Shown here: one piece after another, positions 52,989 through 61,074 of the stretch
Numbering within the stretch: position 1 is the first letter of the stretch
Layout of the letters: every line of letters begins with the position of its first letter
NCBI GenBank assembly: GCA_016931965.1
Contig: JAFGDT010000098.1
Span: 52,093 to 116,092 of the forward strand
DNA length: 64,000 nt
Direction of reading: 5' to 3'
From: a bacterium
GTDB taxonomy: Bacteria; Zhuqueibacterota; QNDG01; DSAB01
The notes under the pieces: model-generated
The model's input: the letters and a program-made list of their open reading frames with translations, nothing else
Databases searched by the model: none
What the model was told of the DNA's origin: nothing
Translations under genes and position numbers: made by a program

Positions 52989-55900
52989 TTACTGTTCCTT
53001 TTTCATTTCTTCGATGATCTTCATGGTCTCGACGCTGACCGTGCACACTTTTTGAAGCAGTTCGATTACCTGCTCCTTATAATCGGCAAACCGGTAGGTG
53101 TTGAATTTTTCGGCGATAGTCGGGTCTTTGGGTTTCTTTTCTTTGTACTGGTCGAGCACCCACTCGAGTGCCGAGCGGTTGCCTAATTTGTATTCCCAGG
53201 CTTCTTCGGGAACGCCCGTCAAAAAAGTGAGTTCGTCGATTTCAATGACGCCGGCTTCCTTGTCGGCTTTCAGTTTGACTTTCACTTTCGGCTGATGCGC
53301 ATAAAGCGGTTCCGGTTCTTTCACGCCCGCGAACATCTCTTTCTGCCGTTTGGCTTCGGCTTTGTTTTCGTAATGCCGGACTTTTAGCCCGTACGGCTTT
53401 GCGTCTTCATAATAGATGTGCAGATCCATAAGCCTCTTGCCCCATGCGGCCCATTTCCAGAAATCCTTGTAAAAAGGCAGACGCGGGAATTCACGCTTTA
53501 AATTGAGTTCGTACTTCTTGCGGTAGGCGGGATTGTGCAGCACAGCGTAGGTGTAATGAAAGATGTCTTCTTTACTGATGTCTGAACCAGGATTCTCATG
53601 ATTTTCACGAGTCCCTGGATTCCCCCCTTGACCTGCCCCCTCTACCCGTCTTGAATCCTGGTCATCCTTTAATCCCAAAAATCGCGGTTCAGACTTATAA
53701 TGCTCCCGAAACCGCGCCAGCCCCCAATCGGTGATATTCTCCACCCGCTCGCCGGTTTCGGTGTAGCGGTAAAGGGGAAGGCATTGGGTTTTCTCAAGAA
53801 GATCAAAACCGGATAAATATTTTGAGGATAGTATTGAAAATATTTTATTGCTACTAGAACCTGAAATTGATAATACAATATTATCAAATCTTAAATCTAC
53901 TCCAAAAAATTTAAAATGATTAGATGTAATTCTATCACTTAACAACTTTTCAGGATAATAATATTGCTTAAAATATGGACGATAAAGAAAAGCTGTACTT
54001 AATGATTTGTTAAATTGAATAAATCGTTTTTTGAGGAAATGACTTTTTAATGCTGCACTCCATTTAATTAGATTAGAGAATCCCTTTTCATTTATATTTA
54101 TTAGCTGATTGTATGTTGAAATAAAATATTTCATTTTAGCATTCAAGGAATTAAGATTACGATCAAAAACCCATTCATCTCTTGCAGTATTTACACCGGG
54201 TGCTATTAGGTTAAATAGTTTTGTAATATTTAATAAATCATCCCAATCATTTTCTGTAAGATTTATCCAATTGTTGTTTTTATCTGGTGAAATTTTTTCG
54301 AAAGAAATATTTTCGAACTTGCGGTTTCGGAGCCAGTCCAGTTTGGTTTCTTTGCGCCAGTTGTCTTCCATTGCTACGTATCCGATTTTACACGTGTCTT
54401 CATGCCTTTCTTTCTTCACCAGAAACATGATGGCGACGCCGGTTTGTATGCCGAACACGTTGTGCGTCGTCCCTGCAATTTTGGGATTGGCGCGCACGTC
54501 GCTTTTGGTGTCGATGATGTAACAGGCCGTAAAATCATCCTGCACGCATTTTCTGAATCCGTCAAAAGTCCGGCTGTCGATGAAACTCCGGTTTGTGATG
54601 AAAGCGAGAATCCCATTTTTATCCAGCCGGTCGGATGCCCACCGGTAAAACCGAGCATACATGTCGTACACTTTGGTCTTCTGCGCAGTGCTGTGTTTGA
54701 TGTACGTCTCCTTGATCCGCTTGTCAATAGTGGGATACTCGCGATTTTTATTGTTCTCGTTTTCATTTTTCTGGTTGGCATTGTACGGCGGATTGCCGAT
54801 GATCACAGAAATCTTCTTCTTATTCTGCCGCTTGATGCGCTCTGTGTTTTCAGCGCTGATCGCAAATAAATGGCTCTGCAAACCCTGATCTCTTCGTTTT
54901 CTGGCCCAATCAAGAGCATCGACATTGTCGAGCGTGTCTACGAAGCAGAGGTTTTTGAATTCCTCGTAGTACCCCATCTTCTGCTTGAACATAAATTCCA
55001 CATTCAGATTGGCGATGTAATACGGCAGAATGGCGACTTCGTTGGCGTGTATTTCGTTATTGTATTTATAAGCCAGATGCTGTTTGGGGATGTGGTCGAT
55101 AATGGAGGTAATAAACGTGCCGGTCCCTGCAGCCGGGTCGAGGATTTCGACGTTTTCATCCGAAAGCGTCTTGCCGAAATGGCTGTGCAAAAGGTGTTCG
55201 GCGCTCTGGATCATGAACTGAACGATCTCGTTGGGCGTGTACACCACGCCCAGACGGTCGGCGGCCTTGGGATTGTAAACTTTGTAAAAATTCTCGTAAA
55301 GCACTTTCAGGAATTTCTGCTTTTCGTGGTGATCGGAAATACCCGCGGCGGCGCTGTTGATGGCATCGTAATAATGCTCGATGTGAGCCATCAGATTTTT
55401 TCGCTCACTGTAAGTAAAGAGGATTTCAATGAGTTTTTCAAGTTCGCGCGCGATGTTGTTGTGGCGGTGAAAATCGGGATCGTCGAAAATTTTATTGAAG
55501 ATGTCGCTGGTGAGAATGTGCTGAATCATCATCTCGCGCACATCGGCGGCCGTAATGTCCGGATTGATTTCTGCCCTGCAGAGTTCAAGGAATGCTTCGC
55601 TCGCAGCGATGAAATTCTTATTGTGAATGCGCGTCTCGTCGATGCGTTTGCGCAGCGTCTCGACGATGACCGGGATGTCGGCTTTAAATTTTTCCAGCGC
55701 ATCTTCAAACTTGTGGACCGTGTCGCTTTTAAAAGAAATAAACTCGGTGATGATGCTGTGAAGCTTGTCGGCATCGCGAACCGGCGCGCGCATCACCTCT
55801 TCGCCGCGCTGAAAGAGGATGGCGGTCTGCGTATCCTCAAAGAGGATATTGGTGAACGGGTACCCCTTCTTTTGTTTGGCGTCTATTTCATCGTCTATGG

Positions 55901-56156
55901 TATCCTTTTCATCCTTGCTTTCCCACAGCCCGATGTCGAGTCCAAACAGGTTCTTGACGATGCCGTCTGGGCGAACCATTGTCCCTTTCGTTCCCCGACA
56001 GGACACTTCGAGAACGACTTCATAGTTTTGTTTTCTCGCATAGTCATTCAGCAAATTCCAAAAATGATTGCGGATGCTCTGTTCATTCAATGATTTGCCG
56101 AACTGAACAGCACGATCAAGGTTGCTGTAGTATTGATTGATCAAGATTTTAGACAT
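52989..56156 (-). CDS. Single-chain restriction-methyltransferase (type IIG / ISP-like, no helicase)
   Basis: A 1055-residue fusion. The N-terminal nuclease has a PD-(D/E)xK pattern at PDGIV (D64) and ESK (79-81). The N6-adenine methyltransferase has motif I DPAAGTGTF (340-348) and motif IV NPPY (455-458). The target-recognition-like part (about 600-790) and a C-terminal ISP-type domain follow. No helicase motifs (DEAD/Walker) are seen, so it is type IIG-like. The target region is AT-rich compared with both sides. A low-complexity insert (about 829-857) interrupts the C-terminal domain. Starting MSKILINQYY at 56156; the Shine-Dalgarno is weak. No separate specificity subunit is present. Confidence 0.85.
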   Translation of the reverse strand: MSKILINQYYSNLDRAVQFGKSLNEQSIRNHFWNLLNDYARKQNYEVVLEVSCRGTKGTMVRPDGIVKNLFGLDIGLWESKDEKDTIDDEIDAKQKKGYPFTNILFEDTQTAILFQRGEEVMRAPVRDADKLHSIITEFISFKSDTVHKFEDALEKFKADIPVIVETLRKRIDETRIHNKNFIAASEAFLELCRAEINPDITAADVREMMIQHILTSDIFNKIFDDPDFHRHNNIARELEKLIEILFTYSERKNLMAHIEHYYDAINSAAAGISDHHEKQKFLKVLYENFYKVYNPKAADRLGVVYTPNEIVQFMIQSAEHLLHSHFGKTLSDENVEILDPAAGTGTFITSIIDHIPKQHLAYKYNNEIHANEVAILPYYIANLNVEFMFKQKMGYYEEFKNLCFVDTLDNVDALDWARKRRDQGLQSHLFAISAENTERIKRQNKKKISVIIGNPPYNANQKNENENNKNREYPTIDKRIKETYIKHSTAQKTKVYDMYARFYRWASDRLDKNGILAFITNRSFIDSRTFDGFRKCVQDDFTACYIIDTKSDVRANPKIAGTTHNVFGIQTGVAIMFLVKKERHEDTCKIGYVAMEDNWRKETKLDWLRNRKFENISFEKISPDKNNNWINLTENDWDDLLNITKLFNLIAPGVNTARDEWVFDRNLNSLNAKMKYFISTYNQLININEKGFSNLIKWSAALKSHFLKKRFIQFNKSLSTAFLYRPYFKQYYYPEKLLSDRITSNHFKFFGVDLRFDNIVLSISGSSSNKIFSILSSKYLSGFDLLEKTQCLPLYRYTETGERVENITDWGLARFREHYKSEPRFLGLKDDQDSRRVEGAGQGGNPGTRENHENPGSDISKEDIFHYTYAVLHNPAYRKKYELNLKREFPRLPFYKDFWKWAAWGKRLMDLHIYYEDAKPYGLKVRHYENKAEAKRQKEMFAGVKEPEPLYAHQPKVKVKLKADKEAGVIEIDELTFLTGVPEEAWEYKLGNRSALEWVLDQYKEKKPKDPTIAEKFNTYRFADYKEQVIELLQKVCTVSVETMKIIEEMKKEQ

Positions 56157-56230
56157 TTCAATGCCGTTTTGAGAGAAGATAAGCTGAATATAATTTAAGA
56201 AGAATGATAGAAAATGCAAGTCATTTTAAT

Positions 56231-56258
56231 AAAAAAATCCCCGGTATTTCCGGGGATT
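56231..56258 (-). terminator. Rho-independent terminator after the C69 peptidase gene
   Basis: Minus strand AATCCCCGG-AAATA-CCGGGGATT followed by TTTTTT, a 9-bp stem, 30 bp past the peptidase stop. It separates that gene from the restriction gene. Confidence 0.85.
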
Positions 56259-56287
56259 GACAATTTAAATCATGTGACAAATGCTTT

Positions 56288-57916
56288 CTACTCTTCCAAA
56301 TCTTCCCCCATCAGCTCATACTCAAACCAATCCCCTGTTTCCTCCACAATCTTCCGGTACCAGGATTCCGGATAACCGGGATGGTGAACGTCTCCAAACT
56401 CGTCCTTCATATTCCCATCCAGATACTTAAACAGAAGAAATTCGCCGACGTGTTTCCAGCGTTCGACTGTGGAATTGCCCAGATCGACAACGTACCGGGT
56501 CAAATAATCAACGGCCAAGCGTGGAGATTGTTTGTACAAAGTCAGGGCGGCTTCTTCTATCTGAGGTTGATCGGAAAGGAATCTGCCCTCCAGTTCACGC
56601 TGGACTTTCTGAACGTCCTGAATCATATCCGAATAACGCAGATAGCAGAAATTGGAAACAAAGTTAAAGACCCAGAAAGCCGACTCCCATGTAAAATGAA
56701 GAAAATCGCCATTACCTTTGGCGTATGCCCAGGGGACTTCCGATATGCCGCAGTAGATGGGGACATAGACTGTGCTGTATGTATCGTCCACACCGAACCA
56801 GTGAATCCCGCCGATGGGATCCGGAAGCCAGGACCGCATCTGTGAGACATACGAAAAACCGGTCTGCTGTGTGGAGGTCGCCCGTTCATTAAAGTACTCG
56901 ACACTGTCCACCACCCAGGTCAACGGACGCCAGCGATAGGGAAGCTGGTACGGACCCGCTCCGATATCCTGCGTCATGTCAAACTCGGTACCTTCAAAAT
57001 GATCCCGCATCAATTCCATGACATCGTGTACGGAGAGCTTTTTGTCCGGTTTGATCCAGAGAGGAAGAGGCTCGGCGCCCGGTTCCCCTTTCACATAATC
57101 CGTCGTCAGATTCAGAGAGGGCGCCGCCCGGTTGAACATGGCGTAAACACGGGCTTCGCAGAAACGATAAGCGCCGTAATCGTGCAGTCCGTAAACATCG
57201 GCAAAATCGAAATCTTCATCTTTTCCCTGATAATATCCCTCATCCCTCGCAAAGGAGATGACATCCGATGCATAGAGGCAATTTTTGGGATCGTTCAGGG
57301 GAAATTGACGAATCCGGGTCTGATTGGCATGAGCAGAAATATACCCGTCCGGAATGCGTCGGGCGACCCAGACAGCGCCTCTGTTCCCGGGTCCTTTACC
57401 GATCATCTCCATGATCCAGACTTCATTGGGATCGGCAATGGAGAAGCTCTCCCCGGTGCTGTAATACCCATACTGAGCGACGAGGTCCGTCATCACCCGA
57501 ATGGCTTCTCTGGCGGTCTTGGACCGCTCCAGTGCGATAAACATCAGACTGCCGTAGTCGATCGTGCCGGTTGTATCCCTGAGCTCTTCGCGGCCCTCCC
57601 ATGTGGTCTCACCGAGGGAGACCTGATGCTCATTCATCAAACCGATTACCCGATAGGTATGGGCCACCTCAGGAATCTGCCCCAGATATTTCCCGCTATC
57701 CCATTCGTAAATATCCCGCATGGTGCCGGACAGATGGTCCCGGGCGGGTGTAAAAGTGAGATTTCCGTAGAATGTGTGGGAATCGGCCGAAAAGGTAATC
57801 ATCGTGGAGCCGTCCTGTGAAGCCCCTTTGGTTATGAGATAATTGGTACAGGCAAACGAGAGTGCAGGAATACCGATAAAAATCGCACCCCATTTAAGCA
57901 TTCTGGATTTTTTCAT
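56288..57916 (-). CDS. C69 family dipeptidase (secreted Ntn hydrolase)
   Basis: 542 residues. A signal peptide ends SFA, exposing Cys23 (CTNYLITKGAS), the expected N-terminal nucleophile of C69 peptidases. Family motifs: STMITFSADSH, GLMNEHQVSLGETT, PNEVWIMEMIGKGPGNRGAVWVA. Probably hydrolyses di- or oligopeptides outside the cytoplasm. Start 57916 follows GGAGG by 9 nt; the longer ORF above is not needed. Confidence 0.9.
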   Translation of the reverse strand: MKKSRMLKWGAIFIGIPALSFACTNYLITKGASQDGSTMITFSADSHTFYGNLTFTPARDHLSGTMRDIYEWDSGKYLGQIPEVAHTYRVIGLMNEHQVSLGETTWEGREELRDTTGTIDYGSLMFIALERSKTAREAIRVMTDLVAQYGYYSTGESFSIADPNEVWIMEMIGKGPGNRGAVWVARRIPDGYISAHANQTRIRQFPLNDPKNCLYASDVISFARDEGYYQGKDEDFDFADVYGLHDYGAYRFCEARVYAMFNRAAPSLNLTTDYVKGEPGAEPLPLWIKPDKKLSVHDVMELMRDHFEGTEFDMTQDIGAGPYQLPYRWRPLTWVVDSVEYFNERATSTQQTGFSYVSQMRSWLPDPIGGIHWFGVDDTYSTVYVPIYCGISEVPWAYAKGNGDFLHFTWESAFWVFNFVSNFCYLRYSDMIQDVQKVQRELEGRFLSDQPQIEEAALTLYKQSPRLAVDYLTRYVVDLGNSTVERWKHVGEFLLFKYLDGNMKDEFGDVHHPGYPESWYRKIVEETGDWFEYELMGEDLEE

Positions 57917-58238
57917 ATCGAACAACCTCCATGAGTTGATGATTTTTAAATACAACCGTAAGAATCATGATTTGGCGATAAATATAATTCAGGATGCACA
58001 TTCTGACAACTCGACATTGAATAAATAAGCAATGATGAGTGGCCACACACAGCCACTGGCCATACTCCATATAACTTCCTCAAAAGGTATCCCCCAGATA
58101 AAGAAGCCGTAGTGGTGAAATAACCAAACATCCGATGAATATCACGAACAATATCAGGCTCGATGCCAAATAATGATAGTTCTCAAACAGATAGAACCTC
58201 ATTTGTATTTTGGAATTTGAAGAAAATATTTGCTCTAC
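57917..58238. other. 322-bp intergenic region, only a short hairpin
   Basis: Contains AGTGGC-CACACA-GCCACT near 58039-58056. No open frame with a Shine-Dalgarno site and no clear promoter consensus was found. Confidence 0.45.
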
Positions 58239-58937
58239 TCAATTCAAATAAAACGACAACACCTTATTCCACATCTGGTAACCCTGATCATTCAAATGTA
58301 ACCCATCATCCAGAAAGAGTTCAGGATTGGGTTCTCCTCGCTGATCAAGCATAGGTAATGCCGTATCGACATAGAACAATTGAGGTTTTTCTTCAGTGTA
58401 CTGCTTGATCCTTAAATTGGTCTCCTGCATTTCAGACCATAAATGCCAGCGACTTAAACTCGGTTTGATGGGCAGGTAAAATACACAGGTTTCCGGCATA
58501 TCCATCTCAACACGTTCCACAAAATATTGAAAATCCTCAAAAACCTGATCGGGTGATTTTTCTGCAGCAATATCATTATCACCGGCATAAAAAATAATCT
58601 CTGAAGGTTTATATTTCCTGACAATCTGTTCATAATAGTGATTGACATCCGAAATATGAGATCCCCCAAACCCGCGGTTGATGACATCAAGTTCCGGAAA
58701 GGAGACTGCGGTGGGCCAGAGTCTGATACTGGAACTGCCGACAAACAGAACCGCATGTTCAGGGAAACTGTTTTTTAAATCCCATTGAATGAATGCATCA
58801 ATCTCCTCACTGAACCGTTCAGGATCAGGATCCTCTGCTTGTGCAATGAGATGACGGTTTAATGAAAGAAATAAAATCAATATTAAACACAAACAGATCT
58901 GCTGACGGTGATGAAGATATTTTTTCTTTTCTCTCAT
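58239..58937 (-). CDS. SGNH/GDSL hydrolase
   Basis: About 232 residues, with a signal peptide (QQICLCLILILFLSLNRHLIAQ). The four SGNH blocks are present: VGSSSI (nucleophile Ser), GGSH, GDND, and DGLHLND with the catalytic Asp/His. Esterase or acetylhydrolase; the substrate could be acetylated polysaccharide. Start among clustered ATGs behind GGGAGG; M at 58937 gives the best spacing. Confidence 0.87.
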   Translation of the reverse strand: MREKKKYLHHRQQICLCLILILFLSLNRHLIAQAEDPDPERFSEEIDAFIQWDLKNSFPEHAVLFVGSSSIRLWPTAVSFPELDVINRGFGGSHISDVNHYYEQIVRKYKPSEIIFYAGDNDIAAEKSPDQVFEDFQYFVERVEMDMPETCVFYLPIKPSLSRWHLWSEMQETNLRIKQYTEEKPQLFYVDTALPMLDQRGEPNPELFLDDGLHLNDQGYQMWNKVLSFYLN

Positions 58938-59013
58938 CATACCTCCCAATCAAGATTTCGATGCATCCAGGATGGATGCCCTGAACAACAGGGGAACGTC
59001 GGAACAGTTCTCT

Positions 59014-61005
59014 TCATCTCACAACAACCGCTTTCATTCTCTCGGAAAATCCTTCAGTAGACAACTCAATAAAATAGATTCCTGTTGGCAAGACATTCCC
59101 CAGATCATCGGTACCATCCCAGACGGTCCAGTAGCGACCAAATCCTTCCTTTTCCTCCAAAAGAACGCGGACCCGCCTGCCGCGCAGGTCGTATACGGTC
59201 AGATCAATTTCCCAGCTCTGCCGAGAGTTGGGCAAATCATAGTAAATCACCGTCATCTCGTTGAAAGGATTCGGGAAATTTTGAAAGAGGGCAAACTTTT
59301 CTGGAATTTCTGAGGATCGATAAAAACTGTCCTGTACATATTCTGCATCCATGAGAACCCATCCATCAGGGTCCAGAACAACGTTTGAGGGTTCGAAATC
59401 AAGCGTGAACATAAAATGATGGGAAGATTGATCGATCCATACTGTTGTATCGTGAGAACTCTTCTCCCCCTCAATATGAACATCTAACGGCATTCGAAAA
59501 ACAGGAGCTTCTTTCTGAACTTGGGAAACGGACAACACAAAAGCATACTCACCGGATTCAAGCAATCGACTGGCCCACCCGTACTCTGCCTGGATATAAC
59601 CTTTCTGATAGATCCACTGGTTAAAAAACCAATCGAGATCCATTTCAGAAACCGTCTCACAAATCGACTGAAAGTCAGGAACCGATGCATTGCCATAGCA
59701 ATAGGTATCAAAATAATCGCTCAAAATAGGCCAGAAATGTTCTTCTCCGACAACGGTTCGGAGCATATGCAAAATCCAGGATCCCTTATTATACACAATA
59801 CCCGAATTGAAAAGCTGATCCGCAGGGGGGTCGTATAAAGGAAAATCCGACCGTCTAATCTGATCCAGATAGAGTTGCTTTGAATTGGCCATTTTATCCT
59901 GAAACGAATCCTGACCATATTGGGACTCGGAAAAAAGAACTTCCGAATAGGTGGCGAATCCTTCATTGAGCCAGATGGCGGTCCAGTCGTTCAATGTAAC
60001 GGCGTCCCCCCACCACATGTGAGCCAGTTCGTGAACCAGTCCATTCTCATACAATCGGGTACCCCGAATCCAGCGGCTGTTAATCGTGGACATGGTTTGA
60101 TGCTCCATCCCCCCCATAACAAAAGGCTCGACCTCGGCCATTCCGTACTTTTCAAAAGGATAAGCACCGAATCGTTCCGAAAAAAAGGAGATGGCATCGA
60201 CCATATGAATGAAATCTTTTTTGGCGATCGCCGAATCACGTGCAAAAACGTAGTAGACCAGTTCGATTGAATCGCCTTCAGGCGTGACATACCAGTCGGA
60301 CCAGCAGGCATATTGATCAGACATCGTCACACAAACCAGGTAGGATGCCACCGGATAATCCGTACGCCAGTGGAATGTCTCCCACAAACCATCCAGATCG
60401 ATCTCCCTGCCCTCGAGGAGACCGATTGAAGCCACCTCAACGCCCAGAGGAACGGTGACGTGCAATTCGACCGTGGCTTTATCCCAGGGCACGTCCTTGC
60501 AGGGAAACCAGTACCGCGTTTCAACAGGCTCGCCATAGGTATAGGCGCACATCGAATAAAAATAGAATCCCCCATTCTGCGGAGCGCCGTGGTAACAAAT
60601 AGAGACATCGAATGAGTCATCACTCTCGATGAATGGTCCCCATGAAATACGAATCTCGCCTGACTGTTGCACAAAATCCGCAGATCGGCCATTGACAAAT
60701 ACCGAATCTGCTGTGAGCTCGACCATATGAAACACCACATGATCCAGACTGTCCTGTTCGGATAAACACACGGCATTCACCCTGCCGGAGAATGATCTAT
60801 TCTCAAAAGGAAACAGCAAATCCAGTCGATAATGGAGCACATTATAAGTATGGAAAGAATCCATGCTTGTTTCTACGACCGACTGATCTCGCATATCGCT
60901 TTTTTTCTCAACATCCATTTCTGAAAGGGATTCCTGTGCCATAGACAACGGTATAATATGCAGGAAAAGCATCAACGATAAAACAGATTTTCTCATCATC
61001 GTCAC
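59014..61005 (-). CDS. Secreted M1 metallopeptidase with sorting tail
   Basis: A 663-residue aminopeptidase-like protein. Signal peptide ending PLSMAQ, then the M1 fold. The zinc motif HELAH with downstream NEGFATYSE is complete. The exopeptidase motif GxMEN reads GGMEH. The last 85 residues are a NFPNPFN-type sorting domain (LPNSRQSWEIDLTVYDLRGRRVRVLL ... TGIYFIEL). The change of Asn to His in GxMEN may alter N-terminal recognition. Alone between SGNH and rnr. Confidence 0.9.
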   Translation of the reverse strand: MTMMRKSVLSLMLFLHIIPLSMAQESLSEMDVEKKSDMRDQSVVETSMDSFHTYNVLHYRLDLLFPFENRSFSGRVNAVCLSEQDSLDHVVFHMVELTADSVFVNGRSADFVQQSGEIRISWGPFIESDDSFDVSICYHGAPQNGGFYFYSMCAYTYGEPVETRYWFPCKDVPWDKATVELHVTVPLGVEVASIGLLEGREIDLDGLWETFHWRTDYPVASYLVCVTMSDQYACWSDWYVTPEGDSIELVYYVFARDSAIAKKDFIHMVDAISFFSERFGAYPFEKYGMAEVEPFVMGGMEHQTMSTINSRWIRGTRLYENGLVHELAHMWWGDAVTLNDWTAIWLNEGFATYSEVLFSESQYGQDSFQDKMANSKQLYLDQIRRSDFPLYDPPADQLFNSGIVYNKGSWILHMLRTVVGEEHFWPILSDYFDTYCYGNASVPDFQSICETVSEMDLDWFFNQWIYQKGYIQAEYGWASRLLESGEYAFVLSVSQVQKEAPVFRMPLDVHIEGEKSSHDTTVWIDQSSHHFMFTLDFEPSNVVLDPDGWVLMDAEYVQDSFYRSSEIPEKFALFQNFPNPFNEMTVIYYDLPNSRQSWEIDLTVYDLRGRRVRVLLEEKEGFGRYWTVWDGTDDLGNVLPTGIYFIELSTEGFSERMKAVVVR

Positions 61006-61074
61006 TCAATAATCCTTAAAGCGTGCAATTCCAAATTCGATCACATCCATCTTTTATATTTAATCTTGAATCTT

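Noticed and set aside
54870..56093. 407-aa open frame on the plus strand inside the restriction gene
   Set aside because: It lies fully antisense to the nuclease and methyltransferase motifs of a clear gene, and its translation shows no family. It is a GC-bias shadow.
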